A DNA stretch of 64,000 bases, taken from Oribacterium sp. oral taxon 102. Lineage in GTDB: Bacteria; Bacillota; Clostridia; Lachnospirales; Lachnospiraceae. Shown here in pieces: positions 1 through 7,938 of the stretch (position 1 is its first letter; every line of letters begins with the position of its first letter). The stretch spans positions 1,688,501 to 1,752,500 of the forward strand of contig NZ_JABXYT010000001.1 of assembly GCF_013394775.1 (NCBI RefSeq). The letters run 5' to 3'. The position numbers and the translations under genes are program-made. Below the pieces are notes generated by a model that was not told the origin of the DNA, made no database searches, and saw nothing but the letters and a program-made list of their open reading frames with translations.

Positions 1-582
1 CTGCAGCAAGCGGATCCACGGCTCATAGAACAGGAGCACTGCCGTTCCCAGCAGGGAAATCAGGATATTCCCGCAGAGCATCATGGACAGCGTGGAAATA
101 CCGTAAAGCCCGAGAAAGAGAATCAGCTCCCGGAAGTATTGCAGGACACACTGTAAGAAAAAATGCAGGGTCATGGCGCGGAGCGCAACGGCGATCAGTA
201 CCGCGACTGCGCGCCAAAGCGCGCTCATAGAGGCGTAGATCAGAATGCCGCTCAGGAATACCGTAACGAAGCGCATCCGCCGGCTCGTCGGCTGGCTCTC
301 ATAAAAGTCCAGCTCCTGCCGGCTGTCAAGGTAGGCGAAGCCGGATACGGAAAGCACTACTGCCAAAAGCCCGCTGAAAATGGCATTGAAGCTGTGGAAG
401 CCCAGAAAGAAATCCAGCGTTTGCAGCTTCCGTTCCAGCAGGAGCGCCTCCGGCAGCAGGAGATAGGAATTGGAGTTCTCTATCGCGGAAAGTCCCAGAA
501 AGCTTCCGATCACGAGAAAGAGGAACAGCAGCAGCCCGCTCAGTACAATGTTCCAGAGCCGCCTCCGGAATTGCAGCCTCAT
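1..582 (-). CDS. ABC transporter permease, partial (cut by window edge)
   Basis: The first 194 codons of an integral membrane protein run off the window edge. The ATG directly follows the stop of the ATPase gene. An N-terminal hydrophobic segment is followed by a soluble stretch, a second membrane segment near residue 75, a D-F-Y-E-S motif near residue 95 and further hydrophobic segments. This layout, with a D-F-Y-x-S motif between the first membrane segments, is typical of permeases encoded with YtrA-type GntR regulators and single-domain ATPases. It would form the channel of the exporter powered by the neighbouring ATPase. The substrate is unknown; cell-wall-active compounds are a common theme in this family, which is inference. 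The C-terminus is not visible. Confidence 0.75.
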   Translation of the reverse strand, partial: MRLQFRRRLWNIVLSGLLLFLFLVIGSFLGLSAIENSNSYLLLPEALLLERKLQTLDFFLGFHSFNAIFSGLLAVVLSVSGFAYLDSRQELDFYESQPTSRRMRFVTVFLSGILIYASMSALWRAVAVLIAVALRAMTLHFFLQCVLQYFRELILFLGLYGISTLSMMLCGNILISLLGTAVLLFYEPWIRLLQ

Positions 583-583
583 A

Positions 584-1489
584 TTAGTTAAGAATGAATT
601 TCCGAACGTCATATCCGACTCCCTCCGTTTCACTGATGAAGATCTCCTCCAGCGTCAAGGGGAGAATCTCGTAAAATACAGTATCCAGACCGCGGAAGAC
701 CTCCTCCACCGCCCTTCTGTTATTGCGTACCGTAAAGGTGCAGAGCTTCCCGACCCGATTCTCGCTGAGGATCGACAGCCGCTCCCGCAGCGCAGCGATC
801 TCCTCCTCCCCGCGAAAGACTGCCTGCACCTTCTGCAAGCCGAGCTTCATGCTGTCCAGATCTTCGCTCAATACGACGCCTCCCTGATGCAGCAGCCCGA
901 TATGGTCACAGATATCCTCCAGCTCCCTGAGATTATGGGAGGCAATGATCGGCGTCAGCCCTCTTTCGACCATATCATTCGCGAAGATGCTCTTCACTGC
1001 CTGCCGCATTACAGGATCCAGCCCGTCGAAGGTCTCGTCGCAGACCAGATACTTCGTCCTGCTGCAGATTCCGAGGATCACGGAGAGCTGCTTCCGCATT
1101 CCCTTCGAGAAATTGGAGATCCGCCTCGATTTCTCCAGTCCGAAATCAGAGAGCAGCGTGTCGAAGCGCGCCGCATCGAAGTCCTCGTAGATGCTCCGGT
1201 AATAATTCTTCATATCCTCCGCATTGCCGTTCCGGAAGAAAAAGGGTTCGTCGGAAATAAAGAAAATATTTCTCTTCACGAGCGGATTGTCATAGACCTT
1301 CCCCTCGTCAATGTAGATCTCCCCTCCGTCCGGTGTAAGCACGCCGCAAAGCATACGCAGCAGGGTGCTCTTGCCGGCACCGTTTGTACCGATCAGCCCG
1401 AAGACCTGCCGCTCCGCGATATCCAGCGAAACGGCATTTACCGCCTTGAAGTCATCGAAGCTTTTCTCTACCCTCTGTATCGAAATCAT
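584..1489 (-). CDS. ABC transporter ATP-binding protein (YtrB-like)
   Basis: A 301-residue ABC ATPase. Walker A is GTNGAGKST at residues 34-42. The signature region reads FSKGMRKQ, Walker B is YLVCDETFDGLD, and the H-loop is ASHN. The signature is SKGM rather than SGGQ, as often seen in the YtrB/CcmA-type exporters. The start overlaps the end of the GntR gene (ATGA junction) and the stop abuts the permease start, so the three form one operon. It energises the membrane permease. The substrate cannot be read from the sequence. Confidence 0.9.
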   Translation of the reverse strand: MISIQRVEKSFDDFKAVNAVSLDIAERQVFGLIGTNGAGKSTLLRMLCGVLTPDGGEIYIDEGKVYDNPLVKRNIFFISDEPFFFRNGNAEDMKNYYRSIYEDFDAARFDTLLSDFGLEKSRRISNFSKGMRKQLSVILGICSRTKYLVCDETFDGLDPVMRQAVKSIFANDMVERGLTPIIASHNLRELEDICDHIGLLHQGGVVLSEDLDSMKLGLQKVQAVFRGEEEIAALRERLSILSENRVGKLCTFTVRNNRRAVEEVFRGLDTVFYEILPLTLEEIFISETEGVGYDVRKFILN

Positions 1490-1869
1490 CCTTTTCCCCC
1501 TTTCTGCCGTGCATCCCGCTCCTCCTCGGCGAGCTCCGCAAGAAGCGCTTCTGTATCAATCCGCAGCTCCCTCGCCCGCCCAAGCTCCTCCCGGATCCGA
1601 TCCCGGATCTCCTCCCGAATCCGCTCTCTCTGCCCCTCCTCCCGACGAACGAAGCTGCCCTTGCCCTTCACAGAGTAGAGGTAGCCCTGCCGCTCCAGCT
1701 CCATGTAGGCACGCTGCACGGTATTCGGATTCGTGGAAAGCATCGTAGCGAGCTGACGAACCGAGGGCATCTGCTCTGCCGGCTCCAACGCCCCCTTTAA
1801 TATCAGACGCTTGTAATTCTCCACGATCTGTTCGTAGATCGGGCGGCCATCCTGATAATCAATCAACAT
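1486..1869 (-). CDS. GntR-family transcriptional regulator, YtrA subfamily
   Basis: A 127-residue repressor-type protein. An N-terminal winged helix (residues 1-75) contains the GntR pattern PIYEQIVENYKR and the recognition stretch SVRQLATMLSTNPNTVQRAY. The C-terminus is only about 50 residues of charged helix, which is the YtrA subfamily and not the larger FadR or HutC types. It is the first gene of the ABC operon. The perfect inverted repeat about 36 bp upstream is its most likely operator, suggesting autorepression relieved by an unknown signal. Confidence 0.9.
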   Translation of the reverse strand: MLIDYQDGRPIYEQIVENYKRLILKGALEPAEQMPSVRQLATMLSTNPNTVQRAYMELERQGYLYSVKGKGSFVRREEGQRERIREEIRDRIREELGRARELRIDTEALLAELAEEERDARQKGGKG

Positions 1870-1904
1870 AATTGTTCTCCCTATGTAACAGCATATCCGT
1901 ATCC

Positions 1905-1929
1905 ACTGTATTAGTCATAATAATACAGT
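1905..1929. promoter_or_regulatory. Inverted-repeat operator upstream of the GntR operon
   Basis: Two perfect 9-bp arms, ACTGTATTA and TAATACAGT, are separated by 7 bp and sit 36 bp upstream of the GntR start codon. The arms are A+T rich inside a GC-rich genome and carry the TGTA...TACA ends common in GntR operators. The right arm, read on the minus strand, contains TAATAC, which could serve as part of a -10 box, so bound repressor would block transcription. Assignment to this regulator is inference from position. Confidence 0.65.
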
Positions 1930-1962
1930 TTGGGCAGGCTGTCAATACAGAGAAAGAAACGA

Positions 1963-2018
1963 AAAATAAAAATCTGTGCAGCGGGAGCAATACAGATTCC
2001 TCCTGCCGCACAGATTTT
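1963..2018 (-). terminator. Rho-independent terminator of the accessory flagellar operon
   Basis: A long hairpin has arms AAAATCTGTGC (ending at 1979) and GCACAGATTTT (2008-2018), with additional inner pairing of GCGGGAG with CTCCTGC. On the minus strand the stem is followed by a T-rich run (TTTTTATTTTT). It begins 2 bp beyond the stop of the small membrane protein gene and separates that operon from the GntR operon. Confidence 0.85.
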
Positions 2019-2019
2019 C

Positions 2020-2253
2020 CTATCCCTGATCGACCTGCTCCGTGACCTCTGTCTCCTCCTCGGGGACTGCCGAAGCTTTCCCTTTCCTCTCTGCCTCCCT
2101 CTTCTCTCTCCTCCGGCTCTCCTCTATGATTCCCTGCAGACGAACCCACATCCGTCTGTAAAGCAGATAGGTCAGGAGCACCAGTCCCAGAAGGGACAGG
2201 AGGAGGAAGAGCAGGATACCGTGTTTCGTCAGACGCAGCACCAAAAAAAACAT
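2020..2253 (-). CDS. Small single-pass membrane protein, unknown function
   Basis: A 77-residue protein. A short N-terminus is followed by a hydrophobic segment at about residues 12-31 and then a strongly charged K/R/E-rich tail. It is not recognised as a named family. It is the last gene of the operon containing the PilZ, lytic transglycosylase and wall-repeat genes, 22 bp downstream of the large zinc-ribbon protein gene, and is followed at once by a terminator. Position suggests an accessory role with that membrane protein; this is inference only. Confidence 0.6.
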   Translation of the reverse strand: MFFLVLRLTKHGILLFLLLSLLGLVLLTYLLYRRMWVRLQGIIEESRRREKREAERKGKASAVPEEETEVTEQVDQG

Positions 2254-2275
2254 CGGGAAGCTCCTCTCTCCTCTA

Positions 2276-4864
2276 TCAGCGGTTTTTACCCAGCAGCATA
2301 CGGAAGCTGGTAATCTCGCCGTCCTCGTTCTGCCTGATATCCTGCATATACAGCTCCGGCAGGAACTTCACGGCATCCTTTGCCTGAATGCTGATGAGAT
2401 CCCCGTCAAGATAATGCAGCCACGCGTCCTTCTGCAGCTTGATTTTCAGCGCTCGATCTGCCTCTCCGCTCGGACGTCCCTCCGCCTTCTCGTAATAGAG
2501 CTCCGCATCGATCTCGAAATAGCTTCCCCTGTCCACGCGGGTATTGCTCTTCGCGAGCAGAATCATGTTCGGGTGCGCCGCATACTCCGCGGCGGCCTGG
2601 AAGCTCCGTGCGCCGTTGGCATCTACATAGACACCGTCTATGGTGGTATCCCGCAGCATCACGCCATCGTCCCCGACATAGTAGGTTTCGTCGATCCATG
2701 CAGAGCGAAGCATCCTGCCATCCGCATCGAAAAAATAGCGCTTCCCGTCCAGCTCTGCCCAGCCTGTCTGCATCGCTCCGTCTGAGGCAAAATAGTAGCT
2801 GTCCTGTCCTATCGTTTGGAGCCCTGTCAGCAGATAGCCGTTTTCATCAAAATAATAGGCTTTGTCCTCCTGATAGAGCCAGCCCTTCACGGTCTCGCCG
2901 CGCCCGTCAATGAAGGAGCGTCCGCCCTCTGTCTCTACCCAGTCGTTCAGGTGATACTTCTCCGGATCAAGAGAAATCTGATACTTCGCCTCTGCGAGCG
3001 GCCCATGCACGCCGTCGCTCGCGATCGCATAGGCGCTGAGCTGATAATCCCCGCTGTATCGAAGCTCGATCGGCTCCTGATAGAGCGCGTCCGTGACCTC
3101 TTCGCTTCCGCCCCGAAGCGTATAATGAATCTCCTGCCCGTCAGCATTGGACAATGAAAGCTCCAGTGGATCTGTGTAGACAAGCCCTGCCGTCTCTCCG
3201 GATGGACTGATGCTGACCAGTGGATGGATTGCACGGAGCTTCGCCGCCAGCACGCTGTCCTCCGGCAGCTTCTCCACAGCCTCCGAAAGCAGCTTCACCG
3301 CATCCTCATGTCTGCCGCTGTTCAGGTATGCCTCCGAAAGCAGGAGATATACCTCCTGGCTGTCCGCTTCTCCGTCGAGAAGCCGGGTCAGCAGCGGAAC
3401 CGCCGCGTCGTAGTTCTGCTCCGCAACGAGCTTCTGCCCCTTTCTAAGCAGACGGCCCTGCTTCGCCTCCGGGGTATTCATATAGAAAACCACCACGGCA
3501 AGCGCTATGACTGCCGTGCCAAACGGAACCAGCAGTCTCCGGTTCTGCCGGAATGCGCTTCTCCAATGCTTCGGATCCGGCGGCATCGTCGCCAGCTTCT
3601 CGAACGCAGGATCCGGACCGGTATATTGCTCCTCCTCCGCGACAAGCTCCTCCATCGGGAGGATCTCTGCGGGTTCCGCATCCTCCTCCGAGAGGGTCTC
3701 CTCGCGGTAGTCCGCGATGTCGTGAATCCGGACGGATTCCGCGGGCTCTTCTGCCTCTTCAGTTTCCTGCTCCACGGAAACAGCCGCTCCGACCTCCACC
3801 GGCTGCTCTGCCCCGTCAAGCCCGGTGATCTGCCGGATTCGCTCCAGTACACGCTTATTCAGGAGAGAAAGCTCCTCCGCCTCCTGTGCCTGCCGCCGCT
3901 TCTCGAGCTCCTCTGCGAGCTGCCGCATCAGCTCCGGATTCTCCGGCGCAGGCTCTTCCGGCTCTTCTTTGTCCGCCGCCTCCGTTTCGGTATCTACGGC
4001 AGAGGACGGCGCAGCAGAAGCCTCTGCATCGTTCGCCTCCGGCTCTCCCGCTTCGGCAGACACTTCGGTGTCCGTCGGCTCCTCTGCGGGCTGCTGCAGC
4101 GGCTCCGGATTCTCCGGTGCAGACTCTTCCGGCTCTTCTTTGTCCGCCGCCTCCGTTTCGGTATCTACGGCAGAGGACGGCGCAGCAGAAGCCTCTGCAT
4201 CGTTCGCCTCCGGCTCTCCTGCTTCGGCAGACACTTCGGTGTCCGTCGACTCCTCTGCGGGCTGCTGCAGCGGCTCCGGATTCTCCGACGCAGACTCTTC
4301 CGGCTCTTCTTTGTCCGCCGCCTCCGTTTCGGTATCTATGGCAGAAGACGGCACGGCAGAAGCCTCTGCATCGTTCGCCTCCGGCTCTCCTGCTTCGGCA
4401 GACACTTCGGTGTCCGTCGGCTCCTCTGCGGGCTGCTGCAGCGGCTCCGGATTCTCCGGCGCAGACTCTTCCGGCTCTTCTTTGTCCGCCGCCTCCGTTT
4501 CGGTATCTACGGCAGAAGACGGCACGGCAGAAGCCTCTGCATCGTTCGCCTCCGGCTCTCCCGCTTCGGCGTTCACTTCAATCACTTCCGTATCTTCAAT
4601 CTCCGTGGCAGATAGCTCCGTATCCTCCGCATCTTCCGTCCCCCGCTCCTCTGTCTCCGGTTCCGGGCGCGCCGCAAGCGCCCCCGCACTCTCCAGCCGG
4701 GCAGCAATTCTCGCCGCGATCCGCTCCGGCAGCTTGTACTCGACTGCATCCACCGGATGATACGCCTCGGAGAAGTCAATATAGATATTCGTGAGCAAAC
4801 CGCAGTTCGGACAAAAACGGGAAGCTGCCGGGATCTCTGTCCCGCAATTTCTGCATTTCATCAT
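2276..4864 (-). CDS. Zinc-ribbon / acidic-repeat / TM / TPR / wall-binding-repeat protein
   Basis: An 862-residue multidomain protein. Residues 4-21 form a zinc ribbon (C4-x2-C7, C18-x2-C21). Residues about 99-305 are nearly four copies of a 57-residue acidic, Pro/Glu/Ala-rich repeat. A membrane segment lies near residues 442-461. It is followed by TPR-like helices (about 471-550), a beta domain resembling the chitobiase/beta-hexosaminidase C-terminal fold (about 555-640), three or four aromatic glucan/choline-binding-type repeats with W-(L/A)-Y/F-D patterns (about 638-740) and a C-terminal domain of unknown type. There is no cleavable signal, so the zinc ribbon and acidic repeats are probably cytoplasmic and the C-terminal half extracytoplasmic. 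The start overlaps the PilZ stop. It may link cytoplasm and wall near the flagellum; that is inference. Confidence 0.8.
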   Translation of the reverse strand: MMKCRNCGTEIPAASRFCPNCGLLTNIYIDFSEAYHPVDAVEYKLPERIAARIAARLESAGALAARPEPETEERGTEDAEDTELSATEIEDTEVIEVNAEAGEPEANDAEASAVPSSAVDTETEAADKEEPEESAPENPEPLQQPAEEPTDTEVSAEAGEPEANDAEASAVPSSAIDTETEAADKEEPEESASENPEPLQQPAEESTDTEVSAEAGEPEANDAEASAAPSSAVDTETEAADKEEPEESAPENPEPLQQPAEEPTDTEVSAEAGEPEANDAEASAAPSSAVDTETEAADKEEPEEPAPENPELMRQLAEELEKRRQAQEAEELSLLNKRVLERIRQITGLDGAEQPVEVGAAVSVEQETEEAEEPAESVRIHDIADYREETLSEEDAEPAEILPMEELVAEEEQYTGPDPAFEKLATMPPDPKHWRSAFRQNRRLLVPFGTAVIALAVVVFYMNTPEAKQGRLLRKGQKLVAEQNYDAAVPLLTRLLDGEADSQEVYLLLSEAYLNSGRHEDAVKLLSEAVEKLPEDSVLAAKLRAIHPLVSISPSGETAGLVYTDPLELSLSNADGQEIHYTLRGGSEEVTDALYQEPIELRYSGDYQLSAYAIASDGVHGPLAEAKYQISLDPEKYHLNDWVETEGGRSFIDGRGETVKGWLYQEDKAYYFDENGYLLTGLQTIGQDSYYFASDGAMQTGWAELDGKRYFFDADGRMLRSAWIDETYYVGDDGVMLRDTTIDGVYVDANGARSFQAAAEYAAHPNMILLAKSNTRVDRGSYFEIDAELYYEKAEGRPSGEADRALKIKLQKDAWLHYLDGDLISIQAKDAVKFLPELYMQDIRQNEDGEITSFRMLLGKNR
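3945..4570. repeat. In-frame 171-bp tandem repeat, about 3.7 copies
   Basis: The motif beginning TATCTACGGC recurs at 3991, 4162, 4333 (with one change) and 4504, giving an exact 171-bp period. Each unit encodes 57 residues of acidic low-complexity sequence in the large membrane protein. Copies differ by only a few bases, which points to recent amplification or ongoing homogenisation. Copy number is likely to vary between strains, which is inference. Confidence 0.95.
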
Positions 4865-5484
4865 ATCTTCGCCTTTTCCCGCTTCGCGTTAATCAAGCGG
4901 AATACATAATTACGGATCTCCGCCTCTACCCCAGTGGAGAGGTGCCAGAAGCGAAGCCCATAGCCGAAACGTCCATTCTCTGCCTTTTTCACCCAAACCG
5001 GTGCAAGGTGCAGCTCTCTCGGTGTCCTTTCAAAGCTCAAACTCACCTTGATCGCCTCGCCCTGATGAAGCTCCTCCGCCGTTTCGATATACATGCCGCC
5101 GGCACTGATATTCCGAATCGTAGCGAAGAAGCTGCCCCTCCGTCCGCTCTCCTTCTCGAAAAGCGCCTCTATCTGTATCCCGACGCGGACATCGTGCTGC
5201 CGCTGTATGATCCTTTTGACCTCCCGGATCTCGCAAATCCCAATCCAGGGATAGGAGCTGTTCGGATAGCCTGGATTCCGCCGGATCAGCACCTCCGACG
5301 CCGTGACGAGCAGCCCCTGCGAGAGATCATAGAAGTCTACCTGCATCAGCTGACGGCAGTCCTGCAGGCGATAGGTCTTGAAATACAGAATGATCCTCTC
5401 TTCCTCCGTCACCACCTTCACCGGCAGTCTGGTCTTATCCGGCGGCAGAAAAACCATTCCCTTTTTACAGTCTCTGAGTATCAT
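4861..5484 (-). CDS. PilZ-domain protein (YcgR/YpfA-like flagellar brake candidate)
   Basis: A 207-residue protein with the YcgR layout: an N-terminal beta domain (about 1-88) and a C-terminal PilZ domain (about 90-205). The second PilZ motif is intact as NISAGG (residues 125-130, matching D/N-x-S-x-x-G). The first motif reads R95-Q-H-D-V-R100, so the usual first Arg of RxxxR is Gln with an Arg just before it. Family members bind c-di-GMP and slow the flagellar motor. It lies between the lytic transglycosylase and the wall-repeat protein genes in one operon, which fits a motility role. Altered affinity from the Arg-to-Gln change is possible. Confidence 0.85.
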   Translation of the reverse strand: MILRDCKKGMVFLPPDKTRLPVKVVTEEERIILYFKTYRLQDCRQLMQVDFYDLSQGLLVTASEVLIRRNPGYPNSSYPWIGICEIREVKRIIQRQHDVRVGIQIEALFEKESGRRGSFFATIRNISAGGMYIETAEELHQGEAIKVSLSFERTPRELHLAPVWVKKAENGRFGYGLRFWHLSTGVEAEIRNYVFRLINAKREKAKI

Positions 5485-5487
5485 CTT

Positions 5488-6363
5488 CTAGATCTCCCCC
5501 ATGCTTCCAATGCTGCCGCCCCGCATCATCATCTGTATCCGCAGGAGCGCAACGAGGTTCCGGAAGCTATCCCTGCGCAGCGTCACCGTATCCGAAGCGC
5601 CATCTCCTGCCGCCGCCTCCCGTTCTGCGCTCCTCTGTCCCAGAAGCAGCTGCATAAGCTGATCCCCGCCAAGCGCACCGGCTGTCGCACCACCAATCCC
5701 TCCGGCTGCGATTCCGCCCAGTCCGCCGAAAAAGGAGCTTCTGCCGCTGCCGAGAAGCGCCGCGAGCCCCATACCGTCCAGAGAAGCGGATAGCGGAAGC
5801 CCTGCCGCTCCATACGAAGACGTGCCGCTTCCCCCGCCGTAACGATAGCTGCTCTCGATATGCAGGCTGCTGTCACCCAGCATCTTCATAATACTGCTGA
5901 CATAGTTCTGTGTTTCCCGGTACGGCGGAATGCCGTTGTACTTCTGTACTGCGCCCGCACCCGCATTATAGGCAGCCAGCGCCAGCGGCACGGAGCCGAA
6001 TTTCTTCAGGTTATCCCGGAGCAGCTTCGCACCGCCCATGATACTCTCATAGGGATCGAAGACATCCCGGACGCCGAGTCCCCTCGCGGTCTCCGGCATG
6101 AGCTGCATGATCCCCTTCGCTCCGGCATGACTGACTGCATTCGGGTCGAAATTAGACTCCTGCTTCGCCACCGCCATCAGAAGCTTCTTCGAAACACCAT
6201 AGGTTCTGGATGCCGTGTCGAAGATACTCTCCAGACTGCCGCCTGCCGCCCTGAGCGCGTCCCGGAAGCTGCTGCCCGCGGAGACTGCCGCACTTTCCGT
6301 CCTGTTCCTCTGTATGCTGTTTTCCGTTACGGATGAAAGATTTATCCCGGAAGCTATCGCCAT
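5488..6363 (-). CDS. Lytic transglycosylase, SLT domain
   Basis: A 291-residue protein with a Slt-type domain at about residues 45-165. The catalytic Glu is E69 in VAKQES, followed by AKGIMQLMPETA and the AYNAGAGAV motif. It has no obvious signal peptide, so it may be exported through the flagellar apparatus or act locally at the basal body, as proposed for other flagellar SLT proteins. After residue 175 the sequence is Gly/Ser/Ala rich and then helical. It would open peptidoglycan for rod assembly. It is preceded by a structured leader and followed by the PilZ gene after 3 bp. Confidence 0.88.
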   Translation of the reverse strand: MAIASGINLSSVTENSIQRNRTESAAVSAGSSFRDALRAAGGSLESIFDTASRTYGVSKKLLMAVAKQESNFDPNAVSHAGAKGIMQLMPETARGLGVRDVFDPYESIMGGAKLLRDNLKKFGSVPLALAAYNAGAGAVQKYNGIPPYRETQNYVSSIMKMLGDSSLHIESSYRYGGGSGTSSYGAAGLPLSASLDGMGLAALLGSGRSSFFGGLGGIAAGGIGGATAGALGGDQLMQLLLGQRSAEREAAAGDGASDTVTLRRDSFRNLVALLRIQMMMRGGSIGSMGEI

Positions 6364-6387
6364 GCCCGTACCCCTTATTATAAACGC

Positions 6388-6483
6388 TCAAAGGAAAGCT
6401 GATCTCCCAGCTTTCCCCGAATGGTATGACAGTCAAAGAGCTTTCGCTCCTTGCAATACAGCTTGCCTTATTAGCCCTTTGAC
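6388..6483 (-). promoter_or_regulatory. Switch-like structured leader before the lytic transglycosylase gene
   Basis: Read on the minus strand, GTCAAAG (from 6483) pairs with CTTTGAC (ending 6432), enclosing a small GCAA/TTGC hairpin and a GAGC-GAAA-GCTC hairpin with a GNRA loop. About 15 bp further downstream is a GGAAAGCTG/CAGCTTTCC hairpin (6393-6416) followed by TTT. The first strand can alternatively pair with CCTTTGA at 6388-6394, overlapping that second hairpin. Mutually exclusive pairings are what riboswitches and attenuators show. It does not match any riboswitch consensus I can recall. Confidence 0.4.
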
Positions 6484-6543
6484 ATTGATCTCCTCGCAGC
6501 AGTTCCGTTATGAAATTCGCTGCTCCGAACCCTTACCTACATT

Positions 6544-7848
6544 TTATTGTGCAGAGCCGTCTGTTGTCAAGGAAACTCCGTCCACCGTCACATTGCTCAG
6601 CATATGCCCGTCCGAAGGATCGAGATAATACCGCTTCCCATCGATATCCTGCCAGCCGGTCTGCATCCGCCCATTCCCGCTGGTATCCAGATAATACCAG
6701 CGTCCGAGCTGGTTCACCCAGCCGGTCACCATAATGCCGTCTCTGCCGAACAGATACCAGTCGTTCCCTACCCTGACCCAGCCGATCTGCATCCGCCCGC
6801 TCCCCGGATCCATATAGTACCAGAGGTTTCCTGTCGTCGGGAGCCAGCCGGTCTGCATATAGCCGCTGCCGTCCACATGATACCAGTCATTGCCGGTTCT
6901 GATCCAGATATTGACTGCCAGCTCGCCGTTCGGCTGATTAAAATAGCACCAGCGCCCGTTTCCGACATTCTGCCAACCTGTCAGCATCGCGCCGTTCCCG
7001 TCCATGTAATACCAGAGATTCCCGAGATTCAGCCAGCCCGTCACCGGATTGCCATTGCCGTCGATATAAAACCATCTGCCGTTCTCCTGCCGCCACGCGT
7101 TCCTGACAACACCGTTTCCGGTATCCGCAGGCTTTACATATGTCGCGCTCGAGCCGCTGCCGATTACCGTCTCGTCCACAGAGGTTACGAAATCCCCATC
7201 CTTGATATACTTCTTCTCCGCGCTCGTCGTCGCCACCGCCTTAACCTCATAATAATAGGTCTTTTCCGGATCTGTCATAAATTCCGCGAGATCCAGATAG
7301 GTATTCTTCACATTTTTGAAGCTCTTGACCCTTTTGTCATTGGCATAGAGCTCCACATTATAGCCGGGCGCATAGTTGACCTTTCTCCAGACCGCGCGCG
7401 TTCTTGCGCTGTTCCAGCCGGCACGGGAGCTGTTGTCGAGCTGCACAACCGGTGTATAATCCACCTTCACGACCAGCGTATCGTCATCCACCCGACTGAC
7501 ACCGGCAAACGCCGCGCCGCTCACCTTCGCCGAGCTCCGGTTGAAGTTGTCCGCGAATTCCCCCTCCCGTGCGAAGAGACGGACATTGGCGCGGATCTTC
7601 ACCCCCGGGAGCCAGTTCTTCATCTGCTTCCGGTAATCGATGTCCGTGATCTCCACGCCGCTTCCGCTCACTGTCACCTCCGGCTCCTCGATCTCTCCTG
7701 GCTCTCCGTACACATCCTTGAAGGTAATGGAGACCGACTTGATCTTCTCCTCTGCCTGCGCCGAAAAACGCTGTGAAAGCAGAAGCGCAAGAAGCGCAAC
7801 CGCCCAGCAGATCACGCGAACAGGTCTGTGTAATCCTCTGCCATTCAT
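6544..7848 (-). CDS. Secreted protein with glucan/choline-binding-type wall repeats
   Basis: A 434-residue protein. A signal peptide (hydrophobic core VICWAVALLALLL, cleavage probably after the SAQA stretch near residue 32) precedes a beta-rich domain of unknown type (about 35-240). From about residue 250 there are eight or so aromatic repeats with the pattern G-x-W-Y-x-D-x-x-G-x-M-x-T-G-W, as in cell-wall-binding repeat proteins. It should sit outside the cell on wall polymers. A good ribosome site (GGAGGATAGAGAA) precedes the ATG. It belongs to the operon with the FliK/YlqG-like, YlqH and lytic transglycosylase genes, suggesting a wall-side partner of the flagellum; inference. Confidence 0.85.
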   Translation of the reverse strand: MNGRGLHRPVRVICWAVALLALLLSQRFSAQAEEKIKSVSITFKDVYGEPGEIEEPEVTVSGSGVEITDIDYRKQMKNWLPGVKIRANVRLFAREGEFADNFNRSSAKVSGAAFAGVSRVDDDTLVVKVDYTPVVQLDNSSRAGWNSARTRAVWRKVNYAPGYNVELYANDKRVKSFKNVKNTYLDLAEFMTDPEKTYYYEVKAVATTSAEKKYIKDGDFVTSVDETVIGSGSSATYVKPADTGNGVVRNAWRQENGRWFYIDGNGNPVTGWLNLGNLWYYMDGNGAMLTGWQNVGNGRWCYFNQPNGELAVNIWIRTGNDWYHVDGSGYMQTGWLPTTGNLWYYMDPGSGRMQIGWVRVGNDWYLFGRDGIMVTGWVNQLGRWYYLDTSGNGRMQTGWQDIDGKRYYLDPSDGHMLSNVTVDGVSLTTDGSAQ

Positions 7849-7938
7849 TTCTCTATCCTCCTTCTTCGCTCCTATCCGTCCAAAGCAGTTTCCGTCCTCC
7901 CCCTGCGGGGGCGGGAGGAGAGCAAAGCCTTTCGGGAT

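Noticed and set aside
3945..4570. CRISPR-like tandem repeat
   Set aside because: The 171-bp period has no unique spacers and is in frame inside a coding sequence.
3224..4760. Long open frames on the plus strand (up to 463 codons) opposite the large zinc-ribbon protein
   Set aside because: They arise from the 171-bp repeat being open in all frames. Their products are Arg/Leu- or Ser/Ala-rich low complexity, and the minus-strand frame has recognisable domains.
6388..6483. c-di-GMP-I (GEMM) riboswitch
   Set aside because: I looked for the conserved GGCAAACC and GACGCAAAGC blocks and did not find them, so the element is reported as unassigned.
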